DNA of 64,000 nucleotides. Source: Methanobrevibacter_A acididurans (GTDB taxonomy: Archaea; Methanobacteriota; Methanobacteria; Methanobacteriales; Methanobacteriaceae). A program made the translations under genes and the position numbers. Below the pieces are notes generated by a model. It ran no database searches. It had not been told where the DNA came from and saw only the letters and a list, made by a program, of their open reading frames with translations. Positions 29,106-37,565 of this stretch are shown piece after piece. Within the stretch, counting starts at the first letter, position 1. The number at the start of each line of letters is the position of its first letter. The stretch is taken from positions 62,001 through 126,000 of the forward strand of contig NZ_CP166991.1 of the NCBI RefSeq assembly GCF_046197875.1. The letters are read 5' to 3'.

Positions 29106-29445
29106 ATTCTTCAGCTTCTGTTATTAACTTTGTTATTTGATTGTTGTTTAATGAATAAAATACTCTTTTATTTTTTTTTCTGAATTTCACCATGTCATTG
29201 CTTCTTAATAATCTTAATTGGTGTGATATACTTGATTGGCTCATATCTAAAAGTAATGATAATTCGCATACGCATAATTCTTCGTGTTCTAATGCGGAAA
29301 TTATTCTTAATCTGTTGTAGTCTCCTAATAGTTTGAATAATTTTGCTATTTCGTTGTATGTTTCTTCTGTTTTCATTTTTTTATTTACTGTTTCGAGTAA
29401 ATCTTCTCTTATACTTTTGATTTCACAAATATTCTCTTCAGTCAT
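29095..29445 (-). CDS. ArsR/SmtB-family metal-responsive repressor (CadC-like)
   Basis: The 116-residue winged-helix protein has ELCVCELSLLLDMSQSSISHQLRLLRS. The CVC in the helix before the recognition helix is the classic metal-sensing site of CadC/ArsR proteins. An N-terminal Cys (ENICEI) could add a ligand, as in CadC. It is the first gene of the operon with the metal P-type ATPase and overlaps it by 11 bases. A perfect 10-2-10 inverted repeat covers its own start codon, so autorepression relieved by metal is likely. Confidence 0.92.
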   Translation of the reverse strand: MTEENICEIKSIREDLLETVNKKMKTEETYNEIAKLFKLLGDYNRLRIISALEHEELCVCELSLLLDMSQSSISHQLRLLRSNDMVKFRKKNKRVFYSLNNNQITKLITEAEEYEK

Positions 29446-29476
29446 ATGAATATCTATTCATATGTACATATATAAA
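29443..29476 (-). promoter_or_regulatory. Operator and TATA box of the metal-efflux operon
   Basis: On the minus strand a TATA box (TTTATATA, 29469-29476) is followed by a perfect inverted repeat with arms CATATGAATA/TATTCATATG and a 2-base centre at 29443-29464. The repeat ends exactly with the ATG of the repressor. Distance from TATA to ATG (about 25 bases) implies a leaderless message. The dyad resembles the 12-2-12 operators of SmtB/CadC repressors. A bound repressor would cover the transcription start. Confidence 0.75.
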
Positions 29477-29656
29477 TGTTTTTATTTTTTTAAAAAAAAT
29501 ATTATTAAAAATAGAAGAAAAATTTTTGAAAATTAAAGTGTGAAATATAATAAAATTTAGTATAAAATTTTATTTTAAAAATAGAATATTATTATAAAAA
29601 GTAGTAAATGAAATCTGTAAAATTTAAATGAGAAAAATCAGTTTAAAAAAAGTTTA

Positions 29657-29732
<76 letters not shown>

Positions 29733-29868
29733 TCATTAACAAGATGTATTAACATCTGTTTTTTATACTATATATATGTATCTATTAAAATAATTCATAA
29801 AAAAAATTGCAGAAAAATAAATTTTATTGACTAATCAATCAGATTAATCAATAATATAAATATTAAAT

Positions 29869-30486
29869 TTAACCTTCTCCTATAACATTACCATTGCCAT
29901 CAATGATAATACAATCTACAGTATTTCCGTTTTTATCATGTACATAACAGTACCAATCATTATCTTTCCATACTGCAGCAGAAACAGAACATCCATCTTC
30001 TTCTACATGTTCATTAGCTATTTCTATTGCTCTAGTAGAATTTATATGGCTTGTAGTGCCACTTCCAGAATCTGAACCTCCACTACCAGAATTGGTTCCT
30101 GATCCAGAGTTTCCATTATTGGAAGTACTATGTCCACCATTATTTGATCCACTGGAACTTGTTCCACTAGAACTTCCTCCATTGCTTGATCCACTTGAAC
30201 TTGTTCCTGAGCTTCCGCCATTAGAACTAGATCCTGAACTAGCAACATTAGAATCAGAATTGGAACTAGGTTGAGCATTTGAAGAACTACCAGCACTGTT
30301 TGAATCAGTTGCTTGGGTGGTATTGTTTCCTAATCCATTACCTGTACTGGCAAGGGAATCTGCTGAAGGTGTAAATCCTGCAAGATCTGAAAATGCATTA
30401 TCAGGGTTTGTTAATCCGTATGCTGTAACTCCTGCAGCAATACATAAGACAACAATTACGGATATAATTATATTTGCATGATCCAT
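29869..30486 (-). CDS. Exported Ser/Gly/Asn-rich protein with C-terminal PepSY-like domain
   Basis: The 205-residue protein has a single N-terminal hydrophobic segment (ANIIISVIVVLCIAAGVTAYG) that would anchor or export it. About 90 residues of Ser, Gly and Asn repeats follow (SSGSSNGG-like units). The last 55 residues form a compact domain (SRAIEIANEHV..., DNDWYCYVHDKNGN, IDGNGNVI) that resembles a PepSY/YpeB-like fold. It has two cysteines that could form a disulfide. The longest frame starts with a GTG inside GAGGTGA, and I use the ATG at 30486. It probably spans the wall on a flexible stalk. Function is unknown. Confidence 0.75.
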   Translation of the reverse strand: MDHANIIISVIVVLCIAAGVTAYGLTNPDNAFSDLAGFTPSADSLASTGNGLGNNTTQATDSNSAGSSSNAQPSSNSDSNVASSGSSSNGGSSGTSSSGSSNGGSSSGTSSSGSNNGGHSTSNNGNSGSGTNSGSGGSDSGSGTTSHINSTRAIEIANEHVEEDGCSVSAAVWKDNDWYCYVHDKNGNTVDCIIIDGNGNVIGEG

Positions 30487-31070
30487 TCGATTCACCTCGG
30501 TTTGCTATTTTATAAATAACTCAAAAATCTCTTTAAATATAAGACTTTTTTTTTTAATTAATAAAATTTTTTTTAAAAAATGTAACCTTTAAAAGATTTT
30601 TTTAAAGGATTTTTTATTACATTAAATTTAAAAAATGATAAAATTTAGTGGTTAAAAATTTTATTAATATATTATTATAAGTATCTTTACTATTATAAAG
30701 ATGTTGGTTATTTAAATTGAATAGAGCAAATTTAATATTATCATTTTTTCATTTTTTATTACTTAGTTTTTTCTTTTTCATTTTAAATACTAATCATAGG
30801 GCTTTTATACCAATAGATAAAACACTATTTTTTTTAAAAATTTTATTTTAAAATTATTAATCTTTAATTTTGTTTTTAATTTATAAATATCTAATATTTT
30901 TCTTATTAATTTTGTTTTAAGTTTCTTATAATTGGAATTTAATCAAATAATTTTAATTATCATATATAAACCTTTCTTTTTGGTTCAAAACATAAGTTTA
31001 TTAATACTATTTATTTTAAAATAATAATTGTTAGTTTCTAAAATTTTTTAAAAAATAAGAGGTGACACAT
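30487..31070. other. Long AT-rich intergenic region upstream of frhA
   Basis: About 580 bases without a credible coding frame lie between the exported protein (minus strand) and frhA (plus strand). The last 110 bases contain TATA-like sequence (CATATATAAACC at 30961-30972). This would place a transcription start near 30990 and leave a leader of about 80 bases for frhADGB. AGAGGTGA follows just before the TTG start. I see no tRNA, hairpin terminator or repeat array in the rest. Confidence 0.5.
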
Positions 31071-32288
31071 TTGAGCGAAAAAATAGTTATATCTCCTACA
31101 TCACGTCAGGAAGGGCATGCCGAACTTGTCATGGAAGTCGATGATGAAGGGATAGTTACCAAAGGTAGATACTTAAGTATCACTCCTGTTAGAGGCTTAG
31201 AAAAGATGGTTGCTGGAAAACCACCAGAATCTGCGATAGTATTATGTCAAAGAATTTGTGGTGTTTGTCCAATTCCTCATACTCTAGCTTCAGCAGAAGC
31301 AATGGACGATTCATTAGATATACAAATTCCAGAAGCTGCAGCACAATTAAGAGAATTAACAATTTCTGCTTCTAATATAAACAGTCATGCAATACACCAT
31401 TTCTTAGTTGCACCGGATATAGTTCCTGAAAATCTTTTTAAAGATGCAGTAAATTCTGTAGGTACAATCCGTAAAAATGCACAATATGTTGTAGATATGG
31501 TAGCTGGTGAAGGAATTCACCCTTCCGATGTAAGAGTCGGTGGTATGGCAAGAAATATTACAGAATTAGCACGTAAAAAATTATATGCTAGATTAAAAGC
31601 ATTAGTCCCTGTTGTGGATGATCATGTTGATTTAATCGTAGGATTAGTTGAAGATGCTGATTTCCCAGAAGGTTTAGGTGCAATTGACCAACCTGTATTT
31701 GCAAGTAGTAATGGTTACGGTGACAGAGACTTCTTTGATCTTGAAAGATACAGAGAACTTACTCCAGAAGCATGGTATGATGACCCTGAATTAGGTAAAA
31801 AAGCATGTACATCCGTACCTTTATACGATGGTGTAAATGTAGAAACAGGTCCAAGAGCAAGAGCTGCTAAATTTGGCGGATATACCGGTAAAGGTGTCAA
31901 AGCTCAACATATAACCAGAGCTTACGAAATGAAAAACTATTTATCTAAAGCACTTAATCTTTTAGATGAATTAGATACTTCTGCAAACACCATGGCTGAT
32001 TTTGACCCTAGAGGAACAGGAAAACTAGGTGTAGGTGTAATTGAAGCACCTAGAGGTACTGATATCCATATGGGAGTAGTTAAAGATGGAAGAATCCAAT
32101 ATTATAATGCTTTAGTTCCAACAACTTGGAATATTCCAACAATGGGACCAGCAACTGAAGGATTCCACTATCAATACGGAGCTCATGTTATTAGAGCATA
32201 CGATCCATGTTTATCATGTGCTACCCACGTAATGGTAGTTGATGATGAAGATAAGAGCGTTATCAAAAATGACATGGTGAAAATTTAA
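31071..32288 (+). CDS. frhA: F420-reducing hydrogenase, large (NiFe) subunit alpha
   Basis: The 405-residue protein begins MSEKIVISPTSRQEGHAEL. It has the two NiFe ligand pairs: RICGVCPIPH near residue 62 and DPCLSCATH near residue 378. A 19-residue tail after that His is cleaved by the FrhD protease on nickel insertion. The enzyme reduces coenzyme F420 with H2 in the cytoplasm. I start at TTG 31071, because the upstream GTG (31062) is part of the AGAGGTGA ribosome site. First gene of frhADGB. Confidence 0.97.
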   Translation: MSEKIVISPTSRQEGHAELVMEVDDEGIVTKGRYLSITPVRGLEKMVAGKPPESAIVLCQRICGVCPIPHTLASAEAMDDSLDIQIPEAAAQLRELTISASNINSHAIHHFLVAPDIVPENLFKDAVNSVGTIRKNAQYVVDMVAGEGIHPSDVRVGGMARNITELARKKLYARLKALVPVVDDHVDLIVGLVEDADFPEGLGAIDQPVFASSNGYGDRDFFDLERYRELTPEAWYDDPELGKKACTSVPLYDGVNVETGPRARAAKFGGYTGKGVKAQHITRAYEMKNYLSKALNLLDELDTSANTMADFDPRGTGKLGVGVIEAPRGTDIHMGVVKDGRIQYYNALVPTTWNIPTMGPATEGFHYQYGAHVIRAYDPCLSCATHVMVVDDEDKSVIKNDMVKI

Positions 32289-32308
32289 ACAACTAATTGA
32301 GGGAAATT

Positions 32309-32773
32309 ATGCCTTATGAAGCAGAAAATCTGGTAGTTGGTTGCGGAAACCTATTATTTAAAGATGATGGTTTCGGACCTTATGTTATCAAAGCCTTAGA
32401 AGAACGTTTTAAGGATAAAGAAATGCCAGAAGAAACTATGTTTATTGATGCTGGAACTAGTGCAACACATTATATATTTTCATTACCTGATGAAAGATGG
32501 AAAAAAATTATTGTAATTGATGTTGTAGAGTTTGGGGCTGAACCAGGAACACTTAAATATTTTAGTCCTTTTGATATGCCTAAAGGAAAATATGAAAGTG
32601 CTCACAGTTGGCCAGTAGAAGAACCCCTTCAAGACTTAGCCGAAAAAATGGATGTTATAATTGTGGGCTGTCAACCAGGTGAAATTACTGCACCTGATGT
32701 TGTGATGGGCTTATCTGACCCTGTTGAAAAGGCTATTCCTGAAGCAGTTGAGATGATTTTAAAGAAATTATAA
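32309..32773 (+). CDS. frhD: Coenzyme F420 hydrogenase maturation endopeptidase
   Basis: The 154-residue protein has the HycI/FrhD hydrogenase protease layout: NLVVGCGNLLFKDDGFGPYVI with a metal-binding acidic residue, FIDAGTSATHYIF, and VIVGCQPGEI. It clips the C-terminal tail of FrhA once nickel is in place. The longest frame starts at TTG 32297, which overlaps the TTGAGGG site. The ATG at 32309 is the better start. It lies between frhA and frhG, as in other methanogens. Confidence 0.95.
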   Translation: MPYEAENLVVGCGNLLFKDDGFGPYVIKALEERFKDKEMPEETMFIDAGTSATHYIFSLPDERWKKIIVIDVVEFGAEPGTLKYFSPFDMPKGKYESAHSWPVEEPLQDLAEKMDVIIVGCQPGEITAPDVVMGLSDPVEKAIPEAVEMILKKL

Positions 32774-32792
32774 GAGGTATGAGGGTTTAGCA

Positions 32793-33725
32793 ATGTCTTT
32801 TATAGAAAGAATTAAAAGGTTTTTAGGCATTGGCTCTAAACCGGATGAATCTAAAGATGATGAAGCTAAAAAAGAAGCTATTAAAGAAGAATCTAAAGAA
32901 GAAGCTAAAAAAGAAGCTGTAGTAACAGCTAAAAAAGAGGCTATAAAATCTGAGGAAGTTTCTGAAAAAGCTAAATCATCTGAGCCAAAGAAAGAGAAAT
33001 CTTCAAAACAGGAGGATGGAAAAGTGGCTGATAAACCAAAAATAGGATATATTCACTTAAGTGGGTGTACTGGAGATGGAATGTCATTAACTGAAAATTA
33101 TGATATTCTTGCAGACTTACTCACTGACATGGTGGACATCGTTTACGGACAAACTTTAGTTGATGTATGGGATATGCCAGAAATGGATTTAGCATTAGTT
33201 GAAGGTTCAGTCTGTTTACAAGATGAACACAGTTTAAAAGAAATTAAAGAAATAAGAGAAAAAGCAAACTTAGTATGTGCTTTTGGATCTTGTGCATTAA
33301 CTGGATGTTTCACACGATACTCTCGTGGTGGACAACAAGGTAATCCAAAACATGAATCATTTGTACCAGTTGGAGATGTTGTAAAAGTAGATGTTGCATT
33401 ACCAGGATGTCCTGCATCACCAGAAATTATAGCAAAAACTGTAGTAGCTTTAATTAATGGAGATATGGATTATTTACAACCTATGTTAGACATGGCAGCA
33501 TGTAACCTTGCATGTGGTTGTGATTTACAAACTAATGTTGTAAATAAAGCTTTATGTACTGGTTGTGGAACTTGTGTAATGGCTTGTCCTACAAGAGCTC
33601 TCACAATGGTTGAAGGAAGACCAGCTCATGATAAAGATAGATGTGTAAAATGTGGTTCATGTTATACACACTGTCCAAGATCTTGGTTCCCTGAAGAGCA
33701 AATTAAAAAGGATTTAGGACTATAG
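32793..33725 (+). CDS. frhG: F420-reducing hydrogenase, small (FeS) subunit gamma, with charged N-terminal extension
   Basis: The core from about residue 82 (KPKIGYIHLSGCTGDG) is the NiFe hydrogenase small subunit with proximal-cluster cysteines in SGCTG, FGSCALTGC and LPGCP. Two [4Fe4S] motifs lie at the end (CTGCGTCVMACP near 255 and CVKCGSCYTHCP near 283). The first 77 residues are a Lys/Glu-rich helix with repeats such as KKEA and KEES. An in-frame GTG at 33024 follows an internal GGAGG (33011-33015) and would give MADKPKIGYIHL, so a shorter product is possible. The full start at 32793 has GAGGG 7-8 bases upstream. Confidence 0.95.
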   Translation: MSFIERIKRFLGIGSKPDESKDDEAKKEAIKEESKEEAKKEAVVTAKKEAIKSEEVSEKAKSSEPKKEKSSKQEDGKVADKPKIGYIHLSGCTGDGMSLTENYDILADLLTDMVDIVYGQTLVDVWDMPEMDLALVEGSVCLQDEHSLKEIKEIREKANLVCAFGSCALTGCFTRYSRGGQQGNPKHESFVPVGDVVKVDVALPGCPASPEIIAKTVVALINGDMDYLQPMLDMAACNLACGCDLQTNVVNKALCTGCGTCVMACPTRALTMVEGRPAHDKDRCVKCGSCYTHCPRSWFPEEQIKKDLGL

Positions 33726-33737
33726 GAGGATTTAAAT

Positions 33738-34583
33738 ATGGTATTAGGTACTTACAAAGATATAGTCACTGCTAGAGCTACAGATAAACAAATCCAAAAA
33801 GTCTCACAAGATGGTGGAATAGTTACAGCATTATTTACCTATGCATTAGATGAAGGTATTATTGAAGGTGCAGTTGTTGCAGGTAATACAGATACTCCAT
33901 GGCAACCTGAACCAACAATAGCTATGAGTGCAGATGAAATTATTGCTGCTGCTGGAACTAAATACACATTTTCCCCAAATAATGCTGTTTTAAAAGAAGC
34001 AGTAAGACAATGTGGTATTGAAAAGTTAGGAACAGTTGCTACACCATGTGAAATAATGGGTCTTAGAAAAATGCAATCTTACCCATTTTCCACAAGATTC
34101 TTAGCAGATAAAATTAAACTTTTAATAGGTATTTTCTGTATGGAAAACTTTTCCTATGCATCTCTTCAAACTTTCGTTGAATCCAAATTAAATGGATCCA
34201 TGGAATTAACTGATAAGATGGATATTGGTAAAGGAAAACTATGGATTGAAGATCCAAAAGGTAACAGCGGATTAAAATTAAAAGAAACACACGGATATGA
34301 ACAAGCTGGATGTAACATATGTAAAGATTATGTTGCAGAATTAGCTGATGTATCTACTGGTTCTGTGGGATCTCCTGATGGATGGTCTACAGTATTATCT
34401 AGAACTGATGCAGGTAAAACTATATTTGATGCTGCTGTCGAAGCTGGAGTTATTGAAACTAAAGCTGTTGACGAAGGTAAATTTGGTAAACAAATGCTTG
34501 AAAAATTAGCAGGTCAAAAGAAAGATAAAGCTGCAAAAGAATCTCAAAGACGAATGGAATTAGGATTACCTGTACCTTGGTAA
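33738..34583 (+). CDS. frhB: F420-reducing hydrogenase, FAD/F420-binding subunit beta
   Basis: The 281-residue protein has the FrhB signature QKVSQDGGIVTALFTYALDEGIIEGAVV, AAGTKYTFSPNN, the Cys-containing VATPCEIMGLRKMQ, and LIGIFCMENFSY. CNICKDYVAELADVS supplies iron-sulfur ligands. FrhB binds FAD and one [4Fe4S] cluster and passes hydride to F420. AGGAGG sits 8 bases before the ATG, 12 bases after frhG. A clear terminator follows, so it is the last gene of the operon. Confidence 0.97.
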   Translation: MVLGTYKDIVTARATDKQIQKVSQDGGIVTALFTYALDEGIIEGAVVAGNTDTPWQPEPTIAMSADEIIAAAGTKYTFSPNNAVLKEAVRQCGIEKLGTVATPCEIMGLRKMQSYPFSTRFLADKIKLLIGIFCMENFSYASLQTFVESKLNGSMELTDKMDIGKGKLWIEDPKGNSGLKLKETHGYEQAGCNICKDYVAELADVSTGSVGSPDGWSTVLSRTDAGKTIFDAAVEAGVIETKAVDEGKFGKQMLEKLAGQKKDKAAKESQRRMELGLPVPW

Positions 34584-34597
34584 TTTGATTTCCTAAA

Positions 34598-34642
34598 GGT
34601 AATTCATTTTTAATTAAATGAATTTACCATTTTTCTTTTTTT
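34598..34642 (+). terminator. Terminator of the frhADGB operon
   Basis: GGTAATTCATTT (34598-34609) pairs with AAATGAATTTACC (34616-34628, one bulge), and TTTTTCTTTTTTT follows. Position 15 bases after the frhB stop supports an operon end. Confidence 0.7.
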
Positions 34643-34815
34643 ATACTTATTTTAAAATCTTTTTTCATAATTTATATTTTAGAAAATTTTTAATATTCCT
34701 AATTTTTAGTTAAAATAAAAATAGATAGTCTAATTAATTTTTTTTGGTGATAAAAATTTGGTGGATATATTTTATAAAAATTAAAAAAAGTAATTTTATT
34801 TAATTATTATTTTTT

Positions 34816-35748
34816 TTATAATGTAGTTACGTTACAACCATCTGGTTCTACTATAACTGTATGTTCTTTTTGAGCAACCCATGCACCTGATTTTTCTTTA
34901 AGTGCAGCATAAGGATAGATAGACATTGTTTGTGATAATTTTCTAAGTGATGCATGTGCTCTGTTTGGATTAAATTTTTCGGTTATCCATCTGCCTGAAA
35001 ATGGTAAGTCATGATAATTATTTTCTATATAATCTATTACTTTTTGATCATGTTTTATTCTATAAGGTTTATTTTTTAAGAATGAATAAATATAAGAATT
35101 TGGAGTATCATTTACTAAACCAATTCCATCTGTAGCAAAAGGTTCTATTGCAATAGCTTGTCCTTCTTTTAATTTAGTTGTATCGTGGTTATTTATATTT
35201 GGTATTGATAATCCTGCATGTAAATTCCATTTTTCTAAACTATGTCCAGTTAAATTACTTACGGGGTTTAGTTTATAATCAGTTATTGCTTCTTCAACAG
35301 CTTGACCTATTTTACCTATTTCCACTCCTTCTCTAACTGTGCTTATTGCTGCTTCTAACCCTGCAGCTGATGCTTCGATTATGTCTTGATTTTTATTTAA
35401 TGTTTCTTCATCAAATAAATCTTCTAAATTGTCTCCAGGAACCATTATTGTTACAGCAGAATCTGCTATATATCCATTTATTTCTGTACCCATATCTAAT
35501 TTAACTAAGTCCCCTGTAACCATTTTATTTGTATCATTTATTGGGGATGTGTAATGAGCGGTGATTTCATTTATTGATACATTACATGGGAATGAGATTC
35601 CTGCACCTGCTTTTAATGTTTCACTTTCTACATAATTTACTAAGTCTAATATAGGTAAATCATTTTTAATAAGTTTTACAGCATTGTTTCTTATTTTTGA
35701 TAATATTTTTCCTGCTTTTTCGTAGGATTCTATTTCATCTGATTCCAT
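34816..35748 (-). CDS. map: Methionine aminopeptidase type 2
   Basis: The 310-residue protein has the pita-bread fold motifs: GDLVKLDMGTEINGYIADSAVT with the metal-binding Asp pair, LTGHSLEKWNLHAG with the metal His, AIEPFATDG, and HTVIVEPDGC near the C-terminus. Residues between these fit the helical insert of the type 2 (archaeal/eukaryotic) enzyme. It removes the initiator Met from nascent proteins. A GGAG site lies 4 bases ahead of the ATG. Confidence 0.96.
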   Translation of the reverse strand: MESDEIESYEKAGKILSKIRNNAVKLIKNDLPILDLVNYVESETLKAGAGISFPCNVSINEITAHYTSPINDTNKMVTGDLVKLDMGTEINGYIADSAVTIMVPGDNLEDLFDEETLNKNQDIIEASAAGLEAAISTVREGVEIGKIGQAVEEAITDYKLNPVSNLTGHSLEKWNLHAGLSIPNINNHDTTKLKEGQAIAIEPFATDGIGLVNDTPNSYIYSFLKNKPYRIKHDQKVIDYIENNYHDLPFSGRWITEKFNPNRAHASLRKLSQTMSIYPYAALKEKSGAWVAQKEHTVIVEPDGCNVTTL

Positions 35749-35913
35749 TTTTTCTCCTTCATATTTTTTATTAATTTTTTTTTATTAGTATATCTACTTT
35801 TTTTGGTTTTATCCTTTTCAAAATTTTTATATACTATTTATTTTATATTTATAATTAGTATTTATTAATTAATAATTATTTTACTTAATTAATAATTTGG
35901 AGGAAAAAATTTT

Positions 35914-36321
35914 ATGATGGCTTCAAATTTTGCAATTCCTAATCAATTATTTATTTTGATTTTAGCGGTTATTTTAGTTATTGTTATTGTTTTAGTTGTT
36001 GTTCAGTGGAGAAAAGTTGCTGAATCTAAAAATACAATTAATTTAATGGAAAAAGAGATTGAACTTAAAAAAATTGCTATGGTTGAAAAAGATTTGGAAA
36101 ACAAACGATTAATGGAAAATCCTGTTCAGTTACCTAAAGATCAACAAGAACATCTTACTCAAATCAGAACTTCTACTGATGATGTTAGAGGAAATGTTGG
36201 TTATTTACATAGTGAAATCAATGAAAGATTAGCTAGATTAGAGGCACAAACTGAGCAAAAGAAATTAGAAGAAATGCTTAAAGATATTGAACAAAAAGAA
36301 AAGAAGCTTTATAAAAAGTAA
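35914..36321 (+). CDS. Small membrane-anchored coiled-coil protein
   Basis: The 135-residue protein has one N-terminal transmembrane helix (LFILILAVILVIVIVLVVVQW, residues about 12-33). Long charged helices with heptad character follow (KNTINLMEKEIELKKIAM and, at the end, RLARLEAQTEQKKLEEML). GGAGG precedes the ATG. The next gene, 23 bases downstream, encodes a protein of the same design. I recognise no family. The pair could form a membrane-bound filament or scaffold. Confidence 0.7.
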   Translation: MMASNFAIPNQLFILILAVILVIVIVLVVVQWRKVAESKNTINLMEKEIELKKIAMVEKDLENKRLMENPVQLPKDQQEHLTQIRTSTDDVRGNVGYLHSEINERLARLEAQTEQKKLEEMLKDIEQKEKKLYKK

Positions 36322-36344
36322 AACTTTATTAGGAGAGTATGTGA

Positions 36345-36830
36345 ATGGATATTGTGGAAATTGTAGCTATTATTATTCTTATTCTTGCTATTGTAATTTT
36401 GCTTTATTATATTATTAGTGCTAAATCTAATGTTTTAGATAAAGTTAAGGATTATGTTCCTGCTTCTATGGATACAGGTGAACCTGAAACTATGCCTTCT
36501 GGTGCTTATGATAATGAAGAAGATAAGGTTTCTATGGGAGATAAAATTAAATATACTTTTAAGGATGTTCCTAGTTCTTTAAATAATTCTACTGATCTTT
36601 TTTCTAAAAAGTTAGATTCTTTTTTAGATGAAAAAAGTGAGGAGTTAATTGAGGATTGGTCTTTAGTTACTAAAGATGATTTAAGTGATCTTGAAGAAAG
36701 ATGCGATACTGCTTGTGAAAGTATTGATGATTTAGAAAAAAGATTTAATGATTATCAAACCAACACTGATGATAATATTGCTGATTTAGATACTAGATTA
36801 AAGGCTTTAGAAGATTTAGATAAAGACTAA
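36345..36830 (+). CDS. Small membrane-anchored protein with C-terminal coiled coil
   Basis: The 161-residue protein begins with a transmembrane helix (IVAIIILILAIVILLYYII, residues about 5-25). It has an acidic middle and a C-terminal coiled coil with heptad leucines (DLSDLEERCDTACESIDDLE). It has two cysteines within that coil. It follows the preceding small membrane protein closely and shares its architecture. AGGAGAG precedes the ATG. Function is unknown. Confidence 0.7.
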   Translation: MDIVEIVAIIILILAIVILLYYIISAKSNVLDKVKDYVPASMDTGEPETMPSGAYDNEEDKVSMGDKIKYTFKDVPSSLNNSTDLFSKKLDSFLDEKSEELIEDWSLVTKDDLSDLEERCDTACESIDDLEKRFNDYQTNTDDNIADLDTRLKALEDLDKD

Positions 36831-36863
36831 ATCTTTTGCTTTATTTTTTTTAATTTATTATGC

Positions 36864-36877
36864 AAAACCTTTATATA
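36864..36877 (+). promoter_or_regulatory. BRE/TATA promoter of the initiator tRNA gene
   Basis: AAAACC followed by TTTATATA (36870-36877) is a strong archaeal promoter pair. It lies 75 bases before the mature tRNA, so the primary transcript would carry a 5' leader of about 50 bases. The same AAAACC-TTTATATA pair precedes the tRNA cluster at 61 kb. Confidence 0.65.
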
Positions 36878-36951
36878 GTATGTTAACATAATTATATATA
36901 TCCAATTCTTATGGATTATGATATTTTTTTATAAGAATTTTTAACTCGTAT

Positions 36952-37026
<75 letters not shown>

Positions 37027-37125
37027 CTTATTTTTATAAACAATTTTTTTATACAATACTATTTTTTAATTAGATTATTTTTTGGAAAGTTTTTTATATT
37101 AAAATTTGTTTATATTATATTTATA

Positions 37126-37425
37126 TGGTGCAAGCTGAAGACAGCTGCTGGTTTATATTTTTTATAAACTAAGGAAACTCCGCCCATCATTACAGAACTA
37201 CAATGTTGAAAAACATATGCTGAGAAGTATGACTCTGGAGCAGAAACGATACGTCTTTTAATGAATGACTATGATGTTTAACTGATTGACATTAAAAGGA
37301 ACGGTGAAACGGCCAATCTGTAGGATGCAAGGGCAAAAAATGCTGATGACAACTGTATGAGGCAAGGTAGTCCGCTAAGATGAATGCTGATAAAACAGAA
37401 GGTGGGTTATTCTCGGCAGGCACCA
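37126..37425 (+). ncRNA. rnpB: RNase P RNA (archaeal)
   Basis: A region of 300 bases begins TGGTGC and ends GCACCA, forming stem P1. Inside are GAAGACAG near the 5' end, AAGGAAACTCCGCCC (conserved region I), GGATGCAAGGGCAA in the middle, and the universally conserved ACAGAAGGTGGGTTAT near the 3' end. This is the order of conserved blocks in RNase P RNA, the catalytic subunit that cuts tRNA 5' leaders. A run of T residues just after the P1 stem probably ends transcription. No open frame covers the region. Confidence 0.93.
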
Positions 37426-37565
37426 TTATTTTTTTCATTTTTTATTTTTTCTTTTTTTTACTTAATTTATAAACTTCATTTGATATTTTTAAAGTATAAT
37501 AGAAAATTATTTATTCTAGTTTAAATTAATTACATATCAATTCATTTAAATGGAGGTGAAAAAAG

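Noticed and set aside
30042..30296. Open frames on both strands across the Ser/Gly-rich repeat region
   Set aside because: Low-complexity Ser/Gly codons keep other frames open. No ribosome site or sensible protein composition supports them.
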